Origin: Acidimicrobiales bacterium
GTDB taxonomy: Bacteria > Actinomycetota > Acidimicrobiia > Acidimicrobiales > DASWMK01
Length of the DNA: 32,886 nt
Direction of reading: 5' to 3'
Assembly (NCBI GenBank): GCA_036399815.1
Contig: DASWMK010000218.1
Location: forward strand, 1-32,886
A model generated the notes under the pieces. That model had not been told where the DNA came from. It saw only the letters and a list, made by a program, of their open reading frames with translations, and made no database searches. Below, piece by piece: positions 14,679 through 22,232 of the stretch. Each line of letters starts with the position of its first letter. The first letter of the stretch is position 1. Both the position numbers and the translations under genes were made by a program.

Positions 14679-15437
14679 CGCTCACCGTCGCGGGCGGCAG
14701 GTACCGGTCGGCGAGCGCCTCGACCTCGGCGGGGACGGTCCGGGGGGCCGGCTGGTCGCCGTGGCCGAGGACCACCGCCGTGTACCAGACCTCCATCCGA
14801 TCGGTCTGGTACATGTCGTAGCCGCGTTCGCTGAGCGCCTTGTACAGGGGCGCGTACTCACCGAGTACCGTCCCCGACAGGGCGCTGACGGTCACCGGCG
14901 TGCCGACCGATCCGGCCGGCGACCAAGGGCCAAAGGGACCGACCGCCAGAAGTCGATGAGAGCGGCGGGGAACCCGTCGGCGACGAGGTCGACCGGCCAG
15001 TCGTCGGTCGACTCGGGCAGCTTCCCGGTGCCCAGCCCACGGAACCCGTTGCCGTCGCCTTCGACGACGATGCGGAGCCATTCGGCTTTGATGTCGTCCG
15101 GTTCGGCGACGCGGCGTCTGATCTCGGCGACGAGCTCGTCGTTCGCCTTCCGGGCCTTGTCCTCGGCTCGGCGGCGCGCTCTCGCGTCGACGGCCGCTTC
15201 GACGGCGGCGGCCCGTTCCCGTTCGATTTCGGCGAGGCGGTCCATCATCTTCGACCGGTCGGCTTGGAGGGCGAGGCGGGAGGCGTTGACGCGGGCGAGG
15301 CGTTCGACGAGATCCTCGTGGAAGCGGCGCAGCTGGCCGAGGGTTGGGCGGCGGAGGGTGACCTTGCCGGTGGGGATGGCGATGATGACTTCGCCGGTCG
15401 GCGCGAATTCGATTCCGGTAGGGCCGGGGTTGTCCAC
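14671..15437 (-). CDS. Tail assembly chaperone, long frameshift product (gpGT type)
   Basis: It is read from the same GTG as the short chaperone, then switched to the -1 frame at CCCTTTG (14937-14931). The coding segments are 15437-14931 and 14931-14671, for about 255 residues. The extension starts GPWSPAGSVGTP and contains LSGTVLGEYAPLYKAL, GYDMYQTDRMEVWYT and a C-terminal helix. In lambda and most siphoviruses the long form bridges tape measure and tail tube subunits during assembly. The downstream frame has no sensible start of its own and directly precedes the tape measure, so frameshifting is strongly indicated. Confidence 0.85.
14890..14937 (-). promoter_or_regulatory. Programmed -1 frameshift signal
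   Basis: The heptamer C CCT TTG is in the exact phase required for X XXY YYZ slippage (CCCTTTG, 14937-14931). Six bases later a 10-bp stem with one G-U pair forms between 14924-14915 and 14899-14890, with a 15-base loop. The zero-frame stop (14894-14892) lies inside the 3' arm of the stem. Spacer, stem and phase match known tail-chaperone frameshift sites. Confidence 0.88.
14892..15437 (-). CDS. Tail assembly chaperone, short product (gpG type)
   Basis: GTG 15437 follows GGAGGAGCACCC; 181 residues. A short beta N-terminus (GEVIIAIPTGKVTLRRP) is followed by a long charged helix at about 34-112, then an alpha domain with KAEWLRIVVEGDG and PAALIDFWRSVPL. The stop is reached only if ribosomes do not slip. 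By analogy with lambda gpG it coats the tape measure before the tube polymerises and is not in the virion. The -1 signal at its 3' end identifies the family even without sequence similarity. Confidence 0.85.
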   Translation of the reverse strand: MDNPGPTGIEFAPTGEVIIAIPTGKVTLRRPTLGQLRRFHEDLVERLARVNASRLALQADRSKMMDRLAEIERERAAAVEAAVDARARRRAEDKARKANDELVAEIRRRVAEPDDIKAEWLRIVVEGDGNGFRGLGTGKLPESTDDWPVDLVADGFPAALIDFWRSVPLALGRRPDRSARR

Positions 15438-15460
15438 GGGTGCTCCTCCGTGTGGGACGG

Positions 15461-15940
15461 TCAGCGGATCGTGACGGTCACGTCGAACCGCCAGCCGGAT
15501 GCGGCGCCCTGAGGGCCGTGGGGGACGAGGTCGGCGAGGTCGATGTCGTTCGGCTCGGTCGTCACCCGCGGGAACAGCGGGTTGGGGGTGCCGCGGCGGC
15601 GGGCGGCGATCCCCTTCCACAGGGTCCAGCCGTCCTCGTTGACGCGTCGGGCGAACTCGGACCGCTGCTCGTCTGTCGGCTGCTGGGCGGTCGGACCGCA
15701 CCCGAGCGTCAACCGCACTCCGAGCCGGGCGCGGGGGACGATCACGCATGCCTGGCCGGAGCCGATCGGGGTGAGGCCGACGGAGACGGGGAAGACAATG
15801 AGCTGGTCGCAGCCGGGGGCGGGGTCGGCGACGAGCGGGCCGGCTTCCACGTAGGCGCCGGTCGGCGCCCGGTCCCCCAACGCGTCGACGGCGGCGGCGA
15901 GAAGGTCGTCGCAGGCGTCGGCGAGCTTCGTGTCGACCAT
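15461..15940 (-). CDS. Probable tail terminator / tail completion protein
   Basis: The product is 159 residues; ATG 15940 overlaps the upstream stop (ATGA). It opens with a helix (DACDDLLAAAVDAL) followed by beta strands containing GCDQLIVFPVSVG and ACVIVPRARLGVRLTLGCGP. It then has a helix PTDEQRSEFARRVNEDGWTLWKGI and a closing strand WRFDVTVTI, the alpha-beta layout of terminator proteins that cap the tail tube. It sits between the gp10-like protein and the chaperones, where this gene is expected. The family assignment rests on layout and order more than on a motif. Confidence 0.65.
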   Translation of the reverse strand: MVDTKLADACDDLLAAAVDALGDRAPTGAYVEAGPLVADPAPGCDQLIVFPVSVGLTPIGSGQACVIVPRARLGVRLTLGCGPTAQQPTDEQRSEFARRVNEDGWTLWKGIAARRRGTPNPLFPRVTTEPNDIDLADLVPHGPQGAASGWRFDVTVTIR

Positions 15941-16329
15941 CAGAACGGGGTCTTCGCTGCGGCGGCGGCGAGGAACGGCACCCAGCGGGCGACGACCTTG
16001 TCGAACCAGCCGGTCGCCGGGGTGCCGGGATGGTCGACGTAGCGGGCGAACACGGTGACGCCGCCCACGTCGAACGCCAGCACCTTCGCGTTGCGGGGAA
16101 CGATCCGATGGGGTCGGGTGCCGTCGTTGGTGAACCCGGCCTGCTCGGTCGCCGCGCGCGCCGTGGCGGTGAGGCCGGCGACTTCGACGATGGTGGCCGC
16201 CTGGGTGGCGCCCGTGTCGTAGGGGGCGGCGGTCCGAAGCTCGGCTTCCATGTCGTCGCCGCCGACTTCGACGAGCGTCACCGTCCACCTGCCGAACCGC
16301 TCCCGGAGGGCAGAGGCGTCAGCCGGCAT
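15940..16329 (-). CDS. HK97 gp10-like head-tail connector protein
   Basis: The product is 129 residues, starting at ATG 16329. It begins with a helix (ALRERFGRWTVTLVE), then AAPYDTGATQAATI, the usual 'P.DTG.L' region of the gp10/neck family, followed by RPHRIVPRNAKVLAFDVGG and VDHPGTPATGWFDKV, which correspond to the 'I.p.....L.f......v....v.HPG....pf' core. These proteins act at the portal-tail interface during tail completion. It is followed by the terminator gene with an ATGA overlap, as in other siphoviruses. Confidence 0.8.
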   Translation of the reverse strand: MPADASALRERFGRWTVTLVEVGGDDMEAELRTAAPYDTGATQAATIVEVAGLTATARAATEQAGFTNDGTRPHRIVPRNAKVLAFDVGGVTVFARYVDHPGTPATGWFDKVVARWVPFLAAAAAKTPF

Positions 16330-16333
16330 TGGA

Positions 16334-16339
16334 TACGAT
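16334..16339 (+). promoter_or_regulatory. Candidate -10 box (TACGAT) for the inverted gene
   Basis: TACGAT fits the actinobacterial TAnnnT -10 consensus and lies six bases before the GTG at 16346, so transcription could begin at or very near the start codon. No convincing -35 box is seen. This is the spacing expected of a leaderless promoter. Confidence 0.4.
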
Positions 16340-16345
16340 CCGAGG

Positions 16346-16567
16346 GTGACGGTCGCCGAGCAAGCCGCCGCGATGTGGACGATGGCGATGCACGAGGCTG
16401 GTCACCCGGAGGTCAGCGCATACGCCGATTCGGTGGTCGCCTACGAGGACGACCCCGACAACTCGGTCCGGTTCCGCTTCCCGGATGGCCTCACAGTGAA
16501 CCGGCCGAACCCGTTGCGGGACGACTACCGGCACGCGTGGGCTCTCGTGCGCGCCCGCCTGGGCTGA
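16346..16567 (+). CDS. Inverted 73-residue gene, probably leaderless
   Basis: This gene is read against the late operon in the 242-base gap between minus-strand genes ending at 16572 and starting at 16329. The first 25 residues form a helix (TVAEQAAAMWTMAMHEAG); the middle is acidic (YEDDPDNSVRFRFPDG), and the end has RDDYRHAWALVRARLG. Codon usage favours this strand over the reverse frame, whose product looks random. No ribosome site precedes GTG 16346, but a -10-like TACGAT does. No domain is recognised. A separately expressed cargo gene is the simplest reading. Confidence 0.6.
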   Translation: MTVAEQAAAMWTMAMHEAGHPEVSAYADSVVAYEDDPDNSVRFRFPDGLTVNRPNPLRDDYRHAWALVRARLG

Positions 16568-16571
16568 GGCG

Positions 16572-16877
16572 TCAGCCAGCACTCAGCACCTTCTCGGCCC
16601 GCTCCACCGCGTCCATCACGGTCTTGCGGGGGCCGCCGTCGCGGGCCTCCTCGACCTGTCGGACCGCGTCGGCGCGGGACGGGTCACGGTCCAGGTAGGC
16701 GACCACGTCGGCGGCGCGCTCTGGTATCCGATGGCCGGGGACGCCGAGAAGCGCCTCCGGCTGGGCGTTGACGGTCGGGGTGACGGCCGCCTGTTCGGCG
16801 GCGCGGCGGGTCGCCCGGTTGGTGCGGCGGACGCTGCCCTTCGTCTGCCGCCAGGTGCGGCCACGGTACGGGTCCAT
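16572..16877 (-). CDS. Small head-tail region protein, 101 aa
   Basis: ATG 16877 follows GAGGAG at seven bases. The N-terminus is very basic (DPYRGRTWRQTKGSVRRTNRATRR). Then come VPGHRIPERAADVVAYLD and a charged helix (RADAVRQVEEARDG..TVMDAVERAEKV). It could be a minor connector or DNA-contacting structural protein in the neck region. It has no known domain. It lies between the adaptor-like and gp10-like genes, where a head-closure protein often sits, but its sequence does not look like a typical stopper. Confidence 0.6.
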   Translation of the reverse strand: MDPYRGRTWRQTKGSVRRTNRATRRAAEQAAVTPTVNAQPEALLGVPGHRIPERAADVVAYLDRDPSRADAVRQVEEARDGGPRKTVMDAVERAEKVLSAG

Positions 16878-16889
16878 CGGGTGCTCCTC

Positions 16890-17654
16890 TCAGGTGCCGG
16901 CGTAGCGGAGCCGGCGGTCGGTGTCGGGCGACCAGACGCGGGGGCGGGCGACCATCCCCTTCGGGTTGACGGCCCGCAGGAAGGCGCGCACGGTGGGCGG
17001 CAGGCCGGATGCGGGGGACGAGTCGTCCGTCGGGTTCACCTCGTAGGTGACGTTCTGGCGTTGCAAGGTGCGGACCACCTCGTCGAGGTCGCATCCCTGC
17101 GAGCCGCCCCGCTGGAGGTACCAGCAGGCGAGGTCGGCGGCGGCCCGCTCCCCCGACGGCGGCGGCCGCTCGCCGTGCGTCCATGTCACCTCCCACGTCC
17201 CCGGCTCGGACGACGGCAGGTCGAGCCGCTGGCAGGCCGGCCACCGTTCCCCGTCGACGCGGACGAGGAACCGGTGGTCGTCCACCCGGTATGCCGCCTC
17301 GTCGAGGATCAGTCCGTCGACGACGACCTCGGTGACCGCGACGACGGGGCCGGGAAGCTCGACCTGCGCCAGCCCCGCCCCGCACGAGCAGACGCCGCCG
17401 CACAACGACCGGTAGCCCGACGGGGCCGGATCGCCCGGAAACCACCATGAGAGGCCCGTGGCGCCCCGCAGGCAGGGCCGGGCGGTGTCGCCACACTCCC
17501 CGGGGAACTGGAAGGCGCTGAGCCGCCACAGCAGGTCCGACGCGACCGCTATCGCGTTGGACGCCGCTTCGTCGCCGGAGGCGCCCGCGTCGCGGCACGC
17601 CAACTGGTCGGGCGTGCACCACGGTTCGCAGACGGTGTTCCGGGGGGCGGCCAT
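16890..17654 (-). CDS. Head-to-tail adaptor-like connector, 254 aa
   Basis: ATG 17654 lies four bases after the major tail protein stop. The protein is cysteine-rich (CEPWCTPDQLAC, GECGDTARPC, CGGVCSCGAG). It has an N-terminal helix AIAVASDLLWRLSAFQFPG, a beta centre (VVAVTEVVVDGLILDEAAYRVDDHRFLVRV) and a C-terminal helical part. This layout is that of the actinophage adaptor proteins that dock under the portal: a helix with 'A...L..lsg..fpG' followed by beta hairpins defining 'G..l....Y.v'. The following gp10-like and terminator genes support this. Confidence is moderate to good. Confidence 0.72.
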   Translation of the reverse strand: MAAPRNTVCEPWCTPDQLACRDAGASGDEAASNAIAVASDLLWRLSAFQFPGECGDTARPCLRGATGLSWWFPGDPAPSGYRSLCGGVCSCGAGLAQVELPGPVVAVTEVVVDGLILDEAAYRVDDHRFLVRVDGERWPACQRLDLPSSEPGTWEVTWTHGERPPPSGERAAADLACWYLQRGGSQGCDLDEVVRTLQRQNVTYEVNPTDDSSPASGLPPTVRAFLRAVNPKGMVARPRVWSPDTDRRLRYAGT

Positions 17655-17658
17655 CCCG

Positions 17659-18333
17659 CTACGGGATGGTCAGCGTCGCTGAGGCGCACACCTCGTCGGG
17701 CAGGTCGTCGGTGCCGTTCTCGAGCGGCTCCTGGAACCAGGCGAGCGTCCCGGCCTCGGCGATCGACGCTGGCAGGTCGCCGCCCGGGCCGGTGCCGAGG
17801 CTCAGGTTCTGGCGGCCCTTGAACGGCAGCGGCACGTTCAGCACCGACCGGTTGAGGGTGAAGTCGCCGATCCGGAACTTCGCGTGGGGGACCACGTACC
17901 GCCAGAAGACGAGCGACGTCCCGTCGACCGCCTGCTCCTCGCCGTCCCACGCGTACGTCCACCCCTCGACCGACACGGCGGGGACGGGGTCGCCCTTGCC
18001 GGGCATGGCGTAGCCGAGGACGGGGGCGTTCGCGCCGGTGCCGTCGCGGTAGAGGGTGCCGCCGGCGAGGAACTCGGCGAGGCCGGGGTTCGGGCCGCAG
18101 ATGGTGAGCGTGCCGTTGTAGCCGATGATCTCGTCGTCGCCCTGCGCCCGGACGCACTCGGTGCCGTCGCCCAGCTCCTGGGTGAGGACCGACCCGTCGC
18201 GGTACTGCGGCTGGACGGCGAGGCTGATCGCCCGGGCGACGTACAGGTTGCCTGTCCCTTCGTCCGGCGCGCCGGTGGCGTCGAGCCGGGCGAACCTGGC
18301 CCGGAGGAACGAGTGTGAACCGAAGCACTCCAT
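17659..18333 (-). CDS. Major tail protein (tail tube subunit)
   Basis: The product is 224 residues; ATG 18333 has a clear AGGAGG seven bases upstream, fitting high expression. The N-terminus has RARFARLDATGAP, followed by strands typical of tube proteins, GDDEIIGYNGTLTICGPNPGL and FLAGGTLYRDGTG (the 'c..dP.l..ll.gG' pattern of actinophage tube subunits), then VEGWTYAWDG and FWRYVVPHAKF. It would polymerise into the tail tube around the tape measure. Unusually, it lies upstream of the adaptor, gp10-like and terminator genes rather than after them. A glycosyltransferase gene ends ten bases before it. Confidence 0.75.
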   Translation of the reverse strand: MECFGSHSFLRARFARLDATGAPDEGTGNLYVARAISLAVQPQYRDGSVLTQELGDGTECVRAQGDDEIIGYNGTLTICGPNPGLAEFLAGGTLYRDGTGANAPVLGYAMPGKGDPVPAVSVEGWTYAWDGEEQAVDGTSLVFWRYVVPHAKFRIGDFTLNRSVLNVPLPFKGRQNLSLGTGPGGDLPASIAEAGTLAWFQEPLENGTDDLPDEVCASATLTIP

Positions 18334-18343
18334 GTCGGGCCTC

Positions 18344-19339
18344 CTAGGCGGCGACGGGGACGGACACGAGGGAACGGACGGCCGAGCAGAGCCGGTCGAG
18401 GTCGTCGGAGGTGACCTGCTCCACTTCGACGGCGCGGCGGCGGGAGGCGGCCGAGCAGTGCGCGTACCAGGCGGGGTCGTCGAGCAGGCGGCGGACCTCG
18501 GCGGCGAAGTCGTCGGCGGTGGTGGCGAACACCCCAGCGTCGCCTAACGACTCTCGGAGGCCGGAGGTGGGGCAGGCGACGACCGGGATGCCGGAGCACA
18601 TCGCCTCGACGGCGACCCGCCCCCACGACTCGTAGACGGAGGGGACGACCAGCACCTTGGTGCGGGCGTACACGTCGTCGCGCATCCGGGGGGTGTTGTC
18701 GACCACGTCGACGTTCGGCAGGGTCCGCACGTCCTGGGTGCCGTAGCCGCCCCGCACCCCGAGGAACCCCACGTCGGGCATCCGCTCCGCCAGATGCCAG
18801 AACACGTCGGCGCCCTTGTCCGGGTACAGGTTGACCAGCGTCACCCGGTCCCCCGGCTTGGTCGTGTAGCGGGCGACGGGGACGTGGGGGCGGGCGACGA
18901 CCATCGGGCCCGGCCAGTGGAGCGTGTCGGCCACCCACCGGGAGTTGGCGACGACGAGGTCGGCTTCGCTGCGGCGGACCCGCCAGTGGGCGAGCTGCCG
19001 GTGGTTGTGCACCAGGTGGACGACCGGCCGGTGCGACTGCTTCGCGAGGGTGACGGCACGACGGGTGCAGTCCAGGTGGGTGAGGACCACGTCCGCCCAC
19101 CGGTACGCCTGCCGGTCCCTGGTCACCGCGATCCCCTCCAACGGCTCCCCGGTGCGGCCGGTGGTGTTCAGCACCCGCACGTCGGCGCCCCGGTCGCGGA
19201 GGCCGACCATCACCTCGTGGGCGTACCATTCGGCGCCGGCGTTCTGGTGGGGCGGGTAGCCGTGGAAGTGGCCGAGCACCCGCAGGCCTCCCGGCTGGTG
19301 GCGCTCGACGCCGCTGAGGCGGGCGCGGTAAGGGTCCAT
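18344..19339 (-). CDS. Family 4-type (GT-B) glycosyltransferase
   Basis: The product is 331 residues; ATG 19339 overlaps the upstream stop (ATGA). The N-terminal domain includes LGHFHGYPPHQNAGAEWYAHE, with the 'P..nGGae' acceptor-side pattern. The C-terminal domain has VTLVNLYPDKGADVFWHLAE (nucleotide-sugar side) and YESWGRVAVEAMCSGIPVVA with the E-x7-E pair E237/E245 and the 'G.PVVa' loop. It transfers a sugar from a nucleotide donor. Its place between capsid-like genes and the major tail protein suggests virion proteins as acceptors; the sugar and target are not visible. Confidence 0.88.
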   Translation of the reverse strand: MDPYRARLSGVERHQPGGLRVLGHFHGYPPHQNAGAEWYAHEVMVGLRDRGADVRVLNTTGRTGEPLEGIAVTRDRQAYRWADVVLTHLDCTRRAVTLAKQSHRPVVHLVHNHRQLAHWRVRRSEADLVVANSRWVADTLHWPGPMVVARPHVPVARYTTKPGDRVTLVNLYPDKGADVFWHLAERMPDVGFLGVRGGYGTQDVRTLPNVDVVDNTPRMRDDVYARTKVLVVPSVYESWGRVAVEAMCSGIPVVACPTSGLRESLGDAGVFATTADDFAAEVRRLLDDPAWYAHCSAASRRRAVEVEQVTSDDLDRLCSAVRSLVSVPVAA

Positions 19340-20220
19340 CAGGCGGCCAGGTCGACGGTGGCGGCGAAGTGGCAGCACGGGTCGAACGTGGCGGCGACGG
19401 CCCGCTCGGCGAGCCAGGCACGCCGGTTCAGCTGAGGGTGGACCGCCTCCCGCTCCTCGACGGTGGACCGTCGGAGCGCGACCCTGCCGGTCGCGTACAC
19501 CGTCTCGGTGCCCGACGCGCCGGTCGCCCCGCCCGGCCCGGTCCCCGGGTAGCCGGCGCCGGGAACGACGATCGACCCCATCCACGTGGTGATCAGGTTC
19601 GACCCGGCCTCCTTGCGGAGCAGGCCCTTCGACCCGGCGATCACCAGCGCCCGGACCGACAGGTGGATCATCCCCCGTCGGAGGCAGCCGGCCAGAGCCG
19701 CCTCTAGCTCGGCGAAGGTGTTCACGATCGTCGGGGTGTCGGCGGTGACGTCGACTGCGTTCCCGTCGGCGAGGAACGGGTTGCCCCATCCGGCGGCGAC
19801 GGCGACCTCGCCGGTCCACAGCTCCCGTTCGATCAGCGCCGACTCGGCGGCGTCGAGCAGACGGCGGGTCGCGGCGGACCGGTCCTGGCCGGACAGGGTG
19901 GAGCACTCGCGGATGACCGCCACGTAGAACGGGTGGGCGGTCGCCTCCTCCTCGACGGCGACGACCGCCTGCTTCTGCCCGGCGTCCGGGTCGATCGCCC
20001 GTCCCACGGCGCCCACGTCGGAGCACGGCTCCGGCACCCAGGTGACGCCGCCGATCCACCGGTCGTCGGCCTCGGTGATCCGGGTGGCGGCGACGAGGAT
20101 TCCCTGCAACGGCTCGGCCGGCGGGGTCGGCTCGACCGGCGCGGGAGGGGCTGCGGCGGTCAGCGCCGCCGTGCGTGCCTCCTCTGCGGTTCGGCCGACC
20201 CCACCGGCGACGTCGATCAT
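19339..20220 (-). CDS. Second capsid-like structural protein, 293 aa
   Basis: It is coupled to the major capsid gene by ATGA. After a proline-rich N-terminus, the order of elements resembles an HK97-type capsid core: a strand region, then AHPFYVAVIRECSTLSG leading into a long helix (AATRRLLDAAESALIERELW). Later come RALVIAGSKGLL, WMGSIVVPGAGYPG, ETVYATGRVALRRS and a final strand pair with FDPCCHFAATVDL. It may be a vertex (pentamer) protein, a minor capsid or a head-associated protein; separate hexamer and pentamer proteins are described in some actinophages. There is no export signal. Capsid-like is a by-eye judgement. Confidence 0.55.
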   Translation of the reverse strand: MIDVAGGVGRTAEEARTAALTAAAPPAPVEPTPPAEPLQGILVAATRITEADDRWIGGVTWVPEPCSDVGAVGRAIDPDAGQKQAVVAVEEEATAHPFYVAVIRECSTLSGQDRSAATRRLLDAAESALIERELWTGEVAVAAGWGNPFLADGNAVDVTADTPTIVNTFAELEAALAGCLRRGMIHLSVRALVIAGSKGLLRKEAGSNLITTWMGSIVVPGAGYPGTGPGGATGASGTETVYATGRVALRRSTVEEREAVHPQLNRRAWLAERAVAATFDPCCHFAATVDLAA

Positions 20221-22031
20221 CAGGCGGCCTCACCGCCCTGGGCGCCGGACTGCGGGTCGCAGGCGAAGTCGATGGCGCCGATCCGGGCGCCGGAGGCGCA
20301 CAGGGTGGAGGTGCCGTCGATGCCGAGGACGCCGCGGAACAGGAGGCCTTCGAAGGTCTCCATGAACTGCCGGTACCGGTTGGTGCGGACCAGCTCGTCG
20401 TCCCGGTAGGCGTCGACCCGCAGCTCGCCGCCGTTCAGGAAGAACAGCGACCCCTCCGGGTACAGCAGCCACCGGACCGTCGCCGGGAACGACGGGAGGG
20501 CGCCGTCGGCGGTGGGGGCGGCGAGCACCTGGAGGTCCGGGGAGAAGGTGACGTTGACGCCGCGGGACTGGAGGTCGGCGACGAACTGCTGGCGGGCGTA
20601 GCGCATCTCGTCCCCGGTGGCCGGCAGCTGTCGGGACCGGTCGATGGACACCAGCCGGTCCGTCCAGTCGGGGAGGACCAGCCGCCACGCCTGGTCGCCG
20701 AGCCGGTGCGCCGAGCCGACGGTGGCGAGGGCGACGTCGACCGCGAACATCAGGTCGGGGAGGGCCGACACCTGCGCGCCGACCGTCTGGGCGAACACCC
20801 GGGGGTGGGCGCGGAACAGGTCGCGCAGCTTCTGCTCGGCGACTCGGGCGTGGACGACGGTCGCGAGCCGTTCGATGGCGGGCACCTTCTCCGGGTGGGC
20901 CCTGGTCTCGAACACGCCGAGGGTGATGCACGAGGTGGCCGCGTGGAGTTCGGCGTCCTCGGTGTCGCAGTCGACCTCGACGCAGGGCTTCCAGGTGGCC
21001 GGGTCGTCGGGGTCGACGGCCTCGTCCATCGCCGCCGTGTAGATGACCGCCGAGCCGGCGAGGTCGGCGACGGTCATCGGCTCGACGGCGGTCACCCGGC
21101 CGCGGGGGGCCTGCATGTCGACCATGGCGTCGCGGAACGGGCGGACGTCGGTGCCCCAGACGGGGACGTCGTAGATCGGCTGGGCGGGGGCGCAGCCGAA
21201 GCCGCCGGCGGCGGCGAGGGCGGTCGGGTCCGGTCCTGCCGCTGCGGCCTGGAGGGCGGCGATCCGTTCGGCGTTGACGACCGGGCTGTCCGTGAACCGC
21301 CGGTCCTCGGGGTACTCGATGACCGCCTCGCCGACGGTGCGCTGCCCGTCGCGGGCGCCCATCCGGTGGGCCATGTCGGCGGCGGCGGCGAACAGGTCGG
21401 CGGTGGTCGCCTGCCCGGTGCGGCCGGTGGCGGCGCCGACGGCGAGGCGGACCTCGGTCCGGCCCCGGCCGTGGGTGGCCGCGCCGGGGTCGGCGGTCGC
21501 GGCGGTGGGCCTGCGGCCGGTGGCGGCCTGCCGACGGGCGACGGCGGCGACCGTGGGCCGACGGCGGGGGGTCGGGGTCGCGGCGGCGGCGACCGGTTCG
21601 GGCGTGTCGGCCGTCGCGTCGTCCTCGCCGTTCGCCGCGTCGCCGTCCTCGCCCTCGTCGTCGCCCGTGTTGGCCTCGTCGCCCGCGTCGTCGGCCTCGT
21701 CGCCGGTCTCATCGTCGTCGGTGTCGCCGTTGATGACCCGAAGGGCGGCGTCCCTCGCCTCGGTGCGGATCGTCTGCGCCTCCCGCACCTCGGCGGCCAG
21801 GGTGGCGGCGTCCTGCAGGTCGGCGAGGGGGGTGGCCTCGTCGGCGGCGAGCGCCTGGATGCCGGCGAGCACCGAGTCGAGCGCGTCGGACGGCAGGTCG
21901 GCGAGCGCCTGACGGAACTCGGACCGCTCGTCGTCGGACAGCGGGTTGTCGGCGTCCCCGAGGCGCTGGGCGAGAGCGATCGTCGCCTCGTCGGCGCCGG
22001 CCTCGGTGAGCAGGCGGATCAGCTCGTCCAC
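20220..22031 (-). CDS. Major capsid protein with fused scaffold-like N-terminus
   Basis: GTG 22031 is chosen because CCGGAGAGAACCACC precedes it; 603 residues. Residues 1-95 are helical and charged like a scaffolding delta domain (DELIRLLTEAGADEATIALA). Residues about 101-145 form a very acidic Asp/Glu/Gly linker, followed by a Pro/Arg/Ala-rich stretch to about 185. The capsid core runs from about 230 to the end, with WKPCVEVDCD, a long helix (KVPAIERLATVVHARVAEQK) and a typical C-terminal FFLNGGELRVDAYRDDELVRTNRYRQFMETFEGLLFR block split by beta strands. Protease cleavage after the linker would free the core during maturation. It follows the protease in transcription order. Confidence 0.82.
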   Translation of the reverse strand: MDELIRLLTEAGADEATIALAQRLGDADNPLSDDERSEFRQALADLPSDALDSVLAGIQALAADEATPLADLQDAATLAAEVREAQTIRTEARDAALRVINGDTDDDETGDEADDAGDEANTGDDEGEDGDAANGEDDATADTPEPVAAAATPTPRRRPTVAAVARRQAATGRRPTAATADPGAATHGRGRTEVRLAVGAATGRTGQATTADLFAAAADMAHRMGARDGQRTVGEAVIEYPEDRRFTDSPVVNAERIAALQAAAAGPDPTALAAAGGFGCAPAQPIYDVPVWGTDVRPFRDAMVDMQAPRGRVTAVEPMTVADLAGSAVIYTAAMDEAVDPDDPATWKPCVEVDCDTEDAELHAATSCITLGVFETRAHPEKVPAIERLATVVHARVAEQKLRDLFRAHPRVFAQTVGAQVSALPDLMFAVDVALATVGSAHRLGDQAWRLVLPDWTDRLVSIDRSRQLPATGDEMRYARQQFVADLQSRGVNVTFSPDLQVLAAPTADGALPSFPATVRWLLYPEGSLFFLNGGELRVDAYRDDELVRTNRYRQFMETFEGLLFRGVLGIDGTSTLCASGARIGAIDFACDPQSGAQGGEAA

Positions 22032-22232
22032 GGTGGTTCTCTCCGGGTTCTCGTCGCGTGTCGGCGGGCGAGCGCTCGGGGACTGGGTCCGCACCGAGGC
22101 ACCGGGGCCGGGACGACTGGGTCGACCCTTGCCGGGCTCGTCGATCAGGATGAGCCGGCTGTTCGCGGCGGGTCCGGATGCAGCAGGATCAGGTCGACGT
22201 ATCCGGCCGGGACGCTCCGGCGTCTGATCAGG
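22032..22232. other. 201-base divergent intergenic region
   Basis: This is the largest gap in the window, between the capsid gene (minus, start 22031) and the lipoprotein gene (plus, start 22233). It holds one CTGCATCC element (22176-22183) and should contain the promoter of the plus-strand pair. No clear -10/-35 pair is seen. The minus-strand frame across it reads VDLILLHPDP by chance and lacks coding character. Confidence 0.5.
22176..22183 (-). repeat. CTGCATCC element, copy 4
   Basis: It is preceded by TGATCCTG on the minus strand, so TGA again lies five bases upstream although no gene now ends there. It lies 144 bases from the capsid GTG and 49 bases before the plus-strand GTG at 22233. 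Confidence 0.5.

Noticed and set aside
7672-15474. Very long open plus-strand frames opposite the tail genes (up to about 870 codons).
   Set aside because: They are antisense shadows created by high GC in the real minus-strand genes; their products are biased to Gly/Arg/Val/His, have no domains, and the minus-strand frames carry clear family features.
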